Of a DNA stretch of 64,000 nucleotides, positions 14,601-24,593 are shown in pieces. How positions within the stretch are numbered: position 1 is the stretch's first letter; every line of letters begins with the position of its first letter. Origin of the DNA: Stromatinia cepivora (lineage: Eukaryota > Ascomycota > Leotiomycetes > Helotiales > Sclerotiniaceae); assembly GCA_014898415.1 (NCBI GenBank), contig RCTD01000028.1, positions 434,001 to 498,000 on the forward strand, read 5' to 3'. The translations under genes and the position numbers were made by a program. The notes under the pieces were generated by a model, which did no database searches, was not told the origin of the DNA, and saw only the letters and a list, made by a program, of their open reading frames with translations.

Positions 14601-15490
14601 ATGAATGTTCAAATCCCAATTAGTCACGAATGATCGTTCTAAGCCAGTGACCTTACTAGCGATTCTAATCTCCAAGCCTAATGGCGCGAGGTAAGATATT
14701 TCTAGTACAGGTCACAGCGAAAATAAGAAAGATATCTAGATGATAATGCGGCTTGTTCCTACCTACTTCTTCAATGACTACCACGATGATACTATCATGT
14801 CGATTCTGACGACCATAATACATGAAAGGGGGGTCACCACGATTAGACTACGCCGCGCTCACAAATCTACATACTGGAATACTATACTCTGGCACTACAG
14901 TCCCTCGCAAGTGCGATTCATTGCATAGAGAAAAAATAGATATATTCTTGAGCTACTGATAATAAAGATGAGTCCAAAAATGGATTGGCAAACCTCCTTA
15001 AATCCCTACTGAATCCTTCGGCTACCTCGAGAATCCAGCTTTCCCACGTTATGCCAGCAAAAATTTGCAGGTTCAATTCAGTGGAGTACTTTGCGCGAGA
15101 ATCGGAGGTGAATTCAGCAAGCAAATAATCGCCAAAACCCGCAAACAAAAACTATCTGCAGATTCAATTAATGCGGTGGATTTGATAATATGAAATCTGG
15201 AGAGCTGCAAATGATAAATGATCAATATCGGACCGAGAGATCCTATGAGAGGCTTCCTGACGTCCTATTGTATAAAAATTATACTGATGAATCGCTCGCT
15301 TGCATGCGGCTTGTATAGATACGATGAGATATATACGATGAAGGACATGAGATGAAAGCAGGGAAAGAAATTGCCAACTTCGTACTGAAACGCCGAAAAC
15401 AATATTGACCTCCTTTCGAAAGATATTCGAGCACGATAATCCGTAAAATCCGAGCAATGAATGATTGCTCCAGAGTAGAAGAATGAGAGA

Positions 15491-16813
15491 TCAGATTGTC
15501 CCTGACGAGGAAGAACATTCAGAACCAACGCGAGGCTGAGGCAATGCACCACCCATTGTTCCTCTAGATTGTCGACGCTGATTATTGACTAACCTTTCAT
15601 CTGAATCCATCACCCTGCACCACCCCATCTTGATAGCTTTCTCCTCATTGTTGAAGATCTCCTCAAACTTGTCTTTTATCACAACCAGCTCGCTTCTCAC
15701 CCTGGCTTTCAAAGCAACCCTCGCTAGCTGCTGTGACTTATCTTCTTTGAACCAATCCTCCTGATCATCCGATGTTGCAAAAATGCTTCCAAAAACATCT
15801 ACCTCCAGAATAATTCTCCTCCCATCATGTTTCTTCACCACAACCCTCAACTTCTTGCAGGCCAGCTTCATAATAGTACTCATCAGCTCTCCACCTTCCC
15901 ACAGAAAATCCGAAAAAGTTATAGGAGCATCTTCAAACCCAAGAGCTGTAGAGCTGAATCCAACCTGCTGCGGTGTCAACACGATAGTAAAAGTCTCTAG
16001 TACTGGCTTCGCTATTGCCAAAGTGTTGATGCTTCTCGCCGCCTTGTAATACCAGTCCAGATCCCAATTGTCTTTTGGACACTCAAAGATCACGTTTCTC
16101 ACCAAATTCAAATAGACGGCTGGAATTCTCGGAATGCTCCAAGCAGGGAGCCCTAATTTGTTTTCTCGAAGGAGTGCGTGGAAAGTGTTGTTTTTGTAGA
16201 GGAACAAGAGAGCTTCGGCACTGATTTGCTTACAAATAAACAATACTTTTTTGACAACGAAGCTGGGGCAGCGCTCGACAGCTTCCCAATCATAATTCAT
16301 AAGGATCGAGTTTGGGGAGCGAAGAAAATATCCATAGATATGCTCACGGACTTCCAAAGGGTAGCGTAGGAATGGAGAGCGACTTGGACAATTCATTTCC
16401 AGTGGCTCGGGCGTGGTTTCAAGATTGCGAAGTCCTGGGAAACGGTTGAAGAGACCCGCACCACGTGCTGCATGATTACGACTGACTCCTGATCGTTGCT
16501 TGAAGGTAGATGTTTTTCGCTTGCGCTTTGGGGCTACAATGGTGGTAGAACTGGGGATTCCCCATGTATTATGCGAGTGGGAATTAGCGCTGAAGCTGGT
16601 AGTGAATCTGCTCAGATCATCATCTTCATCGTCGATTTGGAGAGATGCCATTGTGACCCGAGGGCAACGACGTTTGCGTGATGCAATAGAAGTCTTACTT
16701 CCAACGATGTTACCATTTACGTCACGATCGTTGGGAACGGACCTTTTGCGTGGCTTGGAGGCTTTCTTCTTAGGTCCCTCAGTGGAGGGTTTCGGCATAT
16801 CTGATAATGGCAT
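15491..16813 (-). CDS. hypothetical protein, fungal F-box-like/DUF type (440 aa)
   Basis: A single-exon gene of 440 residues when started at the ATG ending at 16813; an upstream in-frame TTG is not a likely fungal start. The first ~130 residues are Lys/Arg/Ser-rich and look disordered, with nuclear-localisation-like basic clusters such as KKASKPRKR. From about residue 135 the motif LRYPLEVREHIYGYFLRSP matches the opening helix of a large family of ascomycete hypothetical proteins whose N-terminal region resembles an F-box. It is followed by a hydrophobic/aromatic alpha-beta region and a Lys-rich tail. No catalytic residues are recognisable. F-box-like adaptor function is an inference from family resemblance only. 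Confidence 0.75.
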   Translation of the reverse strand: MPLSDMPKPSTEGPKKKASKPRKRSVPNDRDVNGNIVGSKTSIASRKRRCPRVTMASLQIDDEDDDLSRFTTSFSANSHSHNTWGIPSSTTIVAPKRKRKTSTFKQRSGVSRNHAARGAGLFNRFPGLRNLETTPEPLEMNCPSRSPFLRYPLEVREHIYGYFLRSPNSILMNYDWEAVERCPSFVVKKVLFICKQISAEALLFLYKNNTFHALLRENKLGLPAWSIPRIPAVYLNLVRNVIFECPKDNWDLDWYYKAARSINTLAIAKPVLETFTIVLTPQQVGFSSTALGFEDAPITFSDFLWEGGELMSTIMKLACKKLRVVVKKHDGRRIILEVDVFGSIFATSDDQEDWFKEDKSQQLARVALKARVRSELVVIKDKFEEIFNNEEKAIKMGWCRVMDSDERLVNNQRRQSRGTMGGALPQPRVGSECSSSSGTI

Positions 16814-18236
16814 TGTGACGGTAGGCCGGTCCGTCAAGCTTCCCGGTTGCTTTGGAAGTACGAGATTATTTTAGACAATGAATTGAAAAAGATGCTGAAG
16901 TATTTCTTCGACTGAATGTTCGACAACGATGAGATGAAAGTCAAACGATTCGACGTTGATGAGTGAATTAGTAATTGCTGATGAAACGGAATGCTAGTGT
17001 GAAGGGAAATTCAGAAAGAGACAGTATTAAACCAGTCCTCTAGTTTCACTGCCAGTTATTGATTAGAGTAGAGTAGAGCAATGGGCAATGGGCAATGACA
17101 GCGAGATACTAAAATGGTTGGAAGCTGAAGAAAATTGTTCTCAATGGGCTTGAAAATGGTGGAAGTTAGGACGATTCTTTCGACTGAAGTGCAATTGAAG
17201 AGAGATTGTGGAAGATGAGCATTCAGATGCATGACATGAAGTATATCAATTTATATAATTTGGTAGGGAATTTTGAAGAAGAAATGGCTATAGATATTTT
17301 TGGTAAATGTGGGAAGATGGTTGTGGAATAGAAATTAGATTGAGAGGGGAAACCCATAACTCACTAGAAAGGACTTGATTCATGAGGCAGTCACGATGGA
17401 GCCATCGCGTATAAAGCTTCGAATATCCCCATAACATTTGAGGAAGGAAGCGGCATTGCCTTACTCTTTGCTGACTGAGGACTACTCAAGGGTACGGAGA
17501 AATTGAAGGCGTCTATAATTTCATCTCCTGAGCATCTCACGTATACACTGTATACACTGTATACAAATAATGATTTCCAACATACGGGAGAATTAAATAT
17601 ACTCACTTCTTGAATCAAGCTTAAGGTCAACTTGACTCAAGTACCTAGGTAGCAACGTATACTTTTGATGAGTAATTGATCAAATATCATGGGTCAAGAT
17701 ACTTTTCTACTCCATAAAGTCAAATCACCAATCACTCTAAAAGGATGTGCACAGCCACCAAACCCCAGCTTTTCAGGGGTTATCACTCTGTAATTATAGG
17801 GGTCTTTTATCCTATTGGACCAAAATGTTTTAGAGCTGTTAAGTGACACGAGTAAATCCCCTTGTCTCCGCGTCCCCAGATGAGATGAAGTTCTGAGTAG
17901 GCCCCATTCATCGACTCGGTTCTTCATTTTCTTCTTACTGTAGGTATTATTATATTACATGTAAGTCTTACAACTTAATGCTTCCCGTTATTACTTTGTA
18001 CAAGTGAATTGTTGCGCCATGCCCGCCTATTCAACACATTTCATCCGGACCTGATTGTGTGGTGGGACCTGATTTTGTGCAATGACAGGCACAACTACAA
18101 AGAGGTCCTCGGTGAACCCCTCAAAACAAAACAACATTCGCGATCAAGCTCGAGTACAACTACAAATTCACTTTTTATAATTCCACCTTGAAGCTCTGAA
18201 AGTACTCAGAGTCCTTCGACTTCACCCACTTTCCAT
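16814..18236. other. intergenic region, divergent promoter of two genes
   Basis: This stretch lies between the start of the minus-strand hypothetical gene and the start of mevalonate kinase, so it should hold both promoters. Only unsupported short open frames are seen. The repeat at 17541-17564 lies within it. Confidence 0.6.
17541..17564. repeat. 9-bp GTATACACT tandem repeat with palindromic core
   Basis: Two GTATACACT units plus a third GTATAC. Each unit carries the palindrome GTATAC, so the tract can fold on either strand. It lies in the region shared by the divergent 15491 and 18237 genes. Confidence 0.75.
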
Positions 18237-19769
18237 ATGCCTGCGCGCGAGAGCACCTCGACGGAGACCGATCGAGTTACTATAGTCAGCGAGAATATGG
18301 AGAAAGCGAGTATCGATGGCTCGAGTAATGGAAAAAAGAGGACTCCTATGGTTAGGAAACAGTCTTCACCTATGATGCCACCGTTTATGGTATCAGCTCC
18401 AGGAAAGGTCATTGTCTTTGGAGAACATGCGGTTGTGCATGGAAAGGTGGGTATCATTGCTCTAGAGATGCGATTTTGAATCTAATAATAGTGATAGCCT
18501 GCGATTGCTGCCGCAATTTCACTTCGATCATACCTCCTCGTCACTGCGCTTTCAAAATCGAAGCGGACAATCTCCCTTCGTTTTCCCGATATCAATCTCT
18601 CTCATACATGGAATATCGATGATCTGCCATGGAGCACCTTCTCCCATCCGTCGAAGAAGAAGTATTATTACGATCAGGTCACATCTTTAGATCCAGAACT
18701 GGTCGCAGCCATGGAACCACATCTGGAGAACATCTCTCCTGATGAATCATCTTCCATACGAAAGATACACCAGAGCTCTGCTTCTTCATTCTTATACATA
18801 TTTCTATCTCTTGGCTCACAATCGTTCCCCGGATGCTTATATACACTACGCTCAACAATTCCAATTGGCGCAGGACTCGGTAGCAGTGCTTCAATATCTG
18901 TCTGTCTTTCTTCGGCACTCTTGTTACAGATTCGCACATTATCCGGACCGCATCCAGATCAACCCTCTAACGAGGCAAGCTTACAACTCGAGAGAATCAA
19001 TCGTTGGGCATTTGTGGGAGAAATGTGTATTCATGGGAATCCTTCCGGGGTGGATAATACAGTTTCGACGCAAGGAAAGGCGGTCATCTATCAAAAGTTC
19101 CCCGAAGGACCTACCGTGAAACCATTGAGGGATTTCCCCGAGCTGCCTCTACTTCTCGTAGATACACAACAAGCAAAATCTACAGCTCATGAGGTTGCTA
19201 AAGTGGGTTTGTTGAAGGAGAAGCATCCGGCTATTGTGGATTCGATATTAAATGCCATTGATATGGTCGGTCAATCAGCGGCTGCTATGATTTCAGATCC
19301 AGAGTATGATAGTGAAAATCTCGAGTGTGTTGAGAGCTTGGGAAAATTAATGACAATCAATCATGGACTTCTTGTTTCTTTAGGAGTATCCCATCCTCGA
19401 CTAGAACGTATCCGGGAACTAGTCGATCATGAAGGAATTGGCTGGACCAAGCTTACTGGTGCTGGAGGGGGAGGATGTTCTATTACATTATTGAAGCCGG
19501 ACACCACACAGGAGAGAATGACACGCTTGGAGGCAACATTGAAGAACGAGGGTTACAAGAAATTCGAAACTACACTGGGCTGTGATGGCGTTGGCGTTTT
19601 ATGGCCCGCTGTAATTAGGAATGGGGAGGATGATGATTTCGGAGGAGATGAAATCGACCAAGAAAAGTTTCTCAACGCTGATGGCATAGAGGGAGTTGAG
19701 GAACTGGTTGGAGTTCACGGACAAAGTGGCGATAGGGAAGCCTGGAAGTTTTGGAGGGTGGAAGATTAG
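18237..19769 (+). CDS. ERG12: mevalonate kinase (ERG12 orthologue)
   Basis: Phosphorylates mevalonate to 5-phosphomevalonate, an early step of sterol and isoprenoid synthesis. Two exons, 18237-18446 and 18498-19769, with a 51-nt GT..AG intron; the joined protein is 493 residues. GHMP-kinase motifs are all present: SAPGKVIVFGEHAVVHGK (about 53-70), the glycine-rich ATP loop PIGAGLGSSAS (about 192-202), GNPSGVDN with the probable catalytic Asp (about 250-257), and the C-terminal KLTGAGGGGCS loop (about 388-397). The intron falls directly after HGK, and splicing restores the conserved PAIAAAI continuation. The N-terminal ~45 residues are Ser/Thr/Lys-rich and non-conserved, and an acidic tail extends the C-terminus. 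The next gene downstream on the same strand is the prenyltransferase alpha subunit, which uses products of this pathway. Confidence 0.95.
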
Positions 19770-20429
19770 AAACGTTGGCGACAGCGCAATTCCTTCTTTC
19801 GTTGTAAATCATATTAACATGTTACTTTATAATGGGACGGACAGTGTGCACAATAATGAAAAAGGAAATCTATATTATGATTAAAGAATCAGAATTTTCA
19901 TTCTATTGTTCTTCATATTGTCAATTATTTCTTCCTTTAGCCTAACAGCTTTCCCGCACAAGGCTGACGCTAGCCGAGCTCGTCTTTTTGAAGCCTTTCA
20001 ATGGCCCCATAGGTCTTTATTTTCGACCTCGTAACAAAGGGCATATCGTAAGTGTTTTTGGGATCCATTACTAAAACCTCGCAATGCTAATTCTTGGTTT
20101 TTGTGTTTGCAGAAGTTTGTTAAACTCATATTGATTCTCCAGACACCTTTAAGCTGAACACCCAATCGACACCATTCTTAGCGACTCTCTCGGAAGTCGA
20201 ACTCGTGAAGAAGTATAATATACCAGGAGATTGAAGACGGGAGAAATAAGAATTGAGATCAGTCAGTGACTGTGCAAATCAAGGAACTGGGAAGGTTGCG
20301 CGCTTCTTGTTCTGTGTAGGAAGCACTTTTGTGGAGAGAGATATCTCATTCGGCGAGCCATAGAACCTCGAAGGGATAACGGTATACGTTCAGGGGAGTT
20401 AGTGATCGACTCGCGACGCTAGAGGAATA
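19770..20429. other. intergenic region between ERG12 and RAM2
   Basis: About 660 bp holding the 3' end of the mevalonate kinase transcript and the promoter/leader of the downstream prenyltransferase gene. No open frame or repeat of note was seen. Confidence 0.6.
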
Positions 20430-21475
20430 ATGGGCATATACGAGAAGAATCCCATCTGGGATGATGTGATACCAATAGCACAAGATGATGGAGAAGGTGC
20501 TTTAGCGCAAATCGCATATACAGATGAATACGCAGAGGGTGAGATTATTACCCCTCATCTTCTCTTGTGAAGACTAACAACATCCCAGCAATGGGATACC
20601 TCCGTGCCGTAATGGCAAGCAAAGAATACTCACTTCGCGTCCTCGAACTCACTGAACACATCATAACTCTTAACGCAGCCCACTATACTGTCTGGCTATA
20701 TCGCGCCACCACTCTCTTCGCCCTTTCCTCCTCTGTCCCTGACGAACTCGCCTTCGTAAATGAAATTGCGCTGGAAAACCAGAAAAACTATCAGATTTGG
20801 CACCATCGACAACTCCTCGTCGATTATCTTTACCCCTCCATTTCATCCTCGCCTGAATCACTCAAAGCACTCGCAGATTCGGAACGAGATTTCTTAACGC
20901 GGATGTTCGATGAAGATGCAAAAAACTATCATGTTTGGAGTTATAGACAATATTTGGTTATGAAATTGGATATGTTTAACGAGGCAGAGTTGAAGAGTAT
21001 AGAGGAATTAATAAGGAAAGATGTGCGGAATAATAGCGCTTGGTCATATCGATTTTTCCTCGTGTTTTCGGATCCGAGATACTCCACGAAGGGGACGAGG
21101 GCAAATGAGTTTGATGAGAAGATTCCGAAAGAGATAGTAGACAGGGAGATCGAGTACGCGAAAGCAGCCACATATGAGGCGCCACAGAATCAGAGTTCAT
21201 GGAATTATCTAAAAGGGGTTGTGAGGAAGGGGGGTGTGAAGATGGAGAGTTTAGAAGAATTTGCGGGAGATTTTGTTAAGCTTGGGGATGCGGATGGAAA
21301 GGGGGAGGATGTAAGGAGTAGTCATGCATTGGACTTTTTGGCAGATGTTTGGGGAGAGAAGGGAGAATGGGAGAAAGCTGATAAAGCGCTCCAGCTACTT
21401 GGGGATAAGTATGACAAGATTCGAAAGAATTACTGGGATTGGAGGAGGGGGTTGTTAAAGGAGATAGAGTGTTGA
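20430..21475 (+). CDS. RAM2: protein farnesyltransferase/geranylgeranyltransferase I alpha subunit
   Basis: Shared alpha subunit of the two CaaX prenyltransferases; pairs with a beta subunit to attach farnesyl or geranylgeranyl groups to Ras/Rho-type proteins. Two exons, 20430-20538 and 20589-21475, give 331 residues, the usual length. The 50-nt intron splits an Ala codon, and splicing yields the conserved run EYAEAMGYLRA. The PPTA helical repeats are easily seen: HYTVWLYR, NYQIWHHRQ, NYHVWSYRQYLV, NNSAWSYRFFLV, NQSSWNYLKG and NYWDWRRGLL. The ATG at 20430 is chosen because exon 1 reads as the expected N-terminus (NPIWDDVIPIAQDDG). Its position just downstream of mevalonate kinase on the same strand places donor-lipid synthesis next to donor-lipid use. 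Confidence 0.95.
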
Positions 21476-22506
21476 GTATGAGATGACACAAACTGCTTGG
21501 TTATAGGATGGCGTTGGGGTGAAGAGCGTGTGTCTATTGCGTTGTTGCTTGGGTTAACCTCTACCAAGGTGCTCAATGAATGTTGCACAGACATACAAAT
21601 TCTCTTGTTGTGAATACATAGATCTCTGGTGATCTTGCCAATATCCCGTCACACGACATGAGCGCGTCATTCCTCATGCCAATGGTGATATTTCTATGAC
21701 CCTTCAAAACGACACCATGAGACAAATGAGGATTATTCAAAATTCCAATCCATGGGTATTAGATCACATCATCCAGAGAATCTCACTCCCATACACCAAA
21801 ATGGACAAAAGCTCCTTCTCATCACCTACCCAACCCAAAACATGAATAGCTCGAGAATAGCTCACCCCGCATTAACAACACCTGACCCATCATTACCTTA
21901 TAAGTATCCCCACATTACCCTATAACTTATTTTCCATATCAACATCATTAAATATTACCCTATAACTTGCTCTCCATATCAGATTACCCTATAGCTTCCT
22001 CCCCATTACCCTATAAGTATCCACGTGTATCTTTACCCCAAAATTCTTCATGTTATTCATGGTATTCATTACCCTATAACATCTCACTAGCGAACGACTA
22101 TATTCCCGCTTATCATCGGATCCCCCTATCGATTACGCAAATTGCCGGATATGTAGAGGAAAGCTTGAGAGCATGGTGGACCTCCATGTGCCGTGCTTGC
22201 ATGCATGTACGTATCGTATCGTGTGCCTTATACAATATAAAATGAAAATGTACTTGGGAGATGGATTATCTTTCCAAGTTGGTTCTAGGAATCCCGGGGA
22301 TTATTGAATGGGTTGGCTGGAGGGCATAAGAGAGACGGAGTACTTAAGGTTTGGGATGCGCAGAGACCAAAACATCATTTGGTTTTGATGTTGTAAGATA
22401 CAGACCGGTGCCCTTTGCCCACACACAGATCCCTTCACCCGCACAAGGAAGAAATAGAAATATAATCCCATATACAAATACTCATACAGATACACGTACA
22501 TACGAA
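21476..22506. other. intergenic region with minisatellite
   Basis: Lies between RAM2 and the serine dehydratase gene. It contains the ATTACCCTATAA repeat cluster (listed separately) and a CACGTG E-box at 22022-22027 between repeat copies. No protein-coding exon is supported. Confidence 0.6.
21892..22080 (+). repeat. degenerate ATTACCCTATAA minisatellite, six copies
   Basis: Copies begin at 21892 (ATTACCTTATAA variant), 21914, 21954, 21983, 22005 and 22068. The spacers are pyrimidine-rich and partly conserved: copies two and three share a CCATATCA tail, and copies one and five share a GTATCC tail. Unit spacing varies from about 22 to 63 bp, so this is not a simple microsatellite. It resembles, but is not, the fungal telomere repeat. 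It sits upstream of the serine dehydratase gene. Confidence 0.8.
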
Positions 22507-23858
22507 ATGGGTTCAACAACTCCAATTACAAATGAAAGGCCAGAAGGAGAGATATCAAAACCTTGGATTAGAACTCCCTTGGTAAGATCAGCTGCTTTGT
22601 CGAGGATTGCTGGATGGTGAGTTTCCAAAAGCTTTTTGATTTCTCAGTGGGAGTTGGACTGATGGGAAATAGTAATGTGTGGCTTAAACTTGAGAATTTA
22701 CGTATGTATTCGGGGAGTTTTCTTTTGATTATTCGATGAAATCATGCAATTGCACCTTTGCGCTCATGTACATCATCATCTCGTTTCCGATTTATCACTG
22801 TATATCCCCTCTACTCCTACCTCATCAATCTATCCCCCATTCTACCTAACATCAACCTCATTCTCCCCCATCAAACCCAACCTAACGAACCCCAGAACCC
22901 TCCGGCTCCTTCAAATCCCGCGGCATAGGAAACCTCCTCCTCCGCTCTCTCCCCGCAGATCCCCAAACCCCAGTGCACTTCTACTGTTCCTCAGGCGGCA
23001 ACGCCGGACTGGCCTGCGCGCACGCGGCATTCTCTCTCAAACGACCCTGTACCATCGTCGTCCCTATAACGACATCTGCACACATGATCTCCAAGATCAA
23101 ATTACTAAACGCCGAAGTCGTGCAAACGGGCAAACACTGGAGCGAAGCCGATAGATATTTACGCGAAGAATTATTAGCGCACGATAGTAATGGAGTCTAC
23201 GTACCGCCATTTGACCACCCCGATATCTGGGAGGGAAATAGTGGCGTCATGAATGAGATTGAAGAGGAGGTGCGTGGATTGGGTATTGAGAGTTTAGATG
23301 CGGTTATTTGCAGTGTGGGAGGTGGGGGATTGTTTAATGGGATTATGCAGGGCTTGGATCGGAGTGGGAGATTGGGAGCGCATAGTGGGACGAAGGTTTT
23401 CGGCGTGGAGACGGCGGGAACGGCTAGTTTTCATGAGGCGTTGAAGAGGGGTGAGTTGGTGAGGTTGGATGGGATTGATAGTATTGCTACGTCGTTGGGT
23501 GCTACGCAGGTAGCGGCGAAATCGTTGGAGTGGGGATTGAAATATAAGAAGAATGTGGCGAGTGTAGTTCTGAGCGACGCGGAGAGTGTGAGGGGTATGG
23601 TGTGGATGGCGGATGAGGAGAGAATTGTAAGTTTAATCCGTTCACTAAATCCTTTGTCTCAATTTACTAATTTCGATGCAGTTGGTTGAAAGCGCATGTG
23701 GTGTAAGTGTTGCGGTGGCTATTAATGGTGTGTTGAGAGAGGTACTGGAAGAGGATGGGGAAAGTGTGGAGGGAAAGAATGCGGTGATTGTGGTTTGTGG
23801 AGGAAGCAATATTTCGTTGAAGACATTGGCGGAATACAGAGAGAGATTTGGCGTTTGA
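22507..23858 (+). CDS. L-serine/threonine dehydratase (PLP, catabolic)
   Basis: Pyridoxal-phosphate enzyme deaminating serine (and probably threonine) to pyruvate (or 2-oxobutyrate) and ammonia; of the CHA1/SDS type. Four exons, 22507-22616, 22673-22701, 22896-23626 and 23682-23858, give 348 residues. The splices are supported by restored motifs: AGCNVWLKLENLQPSGSF carries the fold-type II lysine loop, with the Schiff-base lysine about residue 53 in SGSFKSRG. Next come SSGGNAG (78-84), the phosphate-binding SVGGGG (about 186-191) and the C-terminal VVCGGSN. Exon 2 is only 29 nt and is followed by a 194-nt intron, longer than most here. The start gives a short N-terminus before the conserved WIRTPLVRS block. 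Confidence 0.93.
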
Positions 23859-24593
23859 CAGCCTAAGAGCATACTTTCATTCTAGGTTGATGGGCGAAAT
23901 AATAATGCAACATTGGGTTTAGAGGAGTTTTCGAAGAAAGATCGCATAGGTTATAAATTCCAGATATTTCAAGTGTTCTTAGGAGAGTGGTATTGAGAAA
24001 TTCTTGTACACATCAAGCTATGTTGGAGTCGATGAAGAGAAGGAAATCATGTGGCATTAATAGCTGGGTACAAAGCATTCTAAAGGTTATGAACCTTCCA
24101 AATGAGTTAAACATTCCAAACGGTCTTAATATCTCAGATCGTTTGAACCTTCTAATGATGCCAATCCATCAAATCACTTGAACATCGCAAGCTCGTTGAA
24201 TCTTCAAGATGAACATTGCGAGTCGCAACACACGCTGCCAGAAACCACCAAAAAGAGTATTTGGTCTCAAATCCGGACGCATCGTCACACAACACTTTCT
24301 TCAACGACATTCAACGAAAACTTGAGGTCCTGCAATAAAAAGGGCTCTGTAGTCATAAATACTCCGCAAACTAAAAACTAATTGTCTGTCACGACTTTTG
24401 GCTGATAGTATAAATATGTCTCGTGTCCCGAACCATGTCCCAACACTTGGTCATGAGCATGCATGATATCATTACCGTGATAACTACAATACCCGCCAAA
24501 TAGCCCCAACCATATGGTATCTCCAACCTTAATGTATGTGCCTCCCGACTACCTAGTTAATTACAATCCGATCATTCGTCGGCCCCTGCCATT
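23859..24593. other. convergent intergenic region
   Basis: Tail-to-tail interval between the serine dehydratase (plus) and the SHPRH-like gene (minus). Short open frames here have no recognisable features. It contains a run of imperfect ~20-nt repeats built on (a)ACCTTCCAAATGAG-like segments around 24088-24180, but they are too degenerate to define firmly. Confidence 0.5.

Larger units (their letters stand above)
1..15490. other. gene-free left arm (no supportable gene)
   Basis: No open frame in this stretch exceeds about 135 codons. None of the short ones shows a recognisable motif, signal peptide or convincing splice-linked continuation. The rest of the window averages about one gene per 3-4 kb, so this is a large gap. 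It holds T-rich and CT-rich tracts (for example about 670-760 and 8940-9300), several short tandem repeats and a perfect palindrome, listed separately. The CT-rich stretches resemble fungal promoter or leader DNA. It could be the regulatory region of a gene outside the window, a decayed repeat region, or host non-coding transcripts. I cannot tell which from sequence alone. Confidence 0.6.

Noticed and set aside
17694..17927. 77-codon minus-strand frame with a soluble-looking sequence
   Set aside because: Considered a gene relic between 16814 and 18236, but no family resemblance or extension by splicing could be shown.
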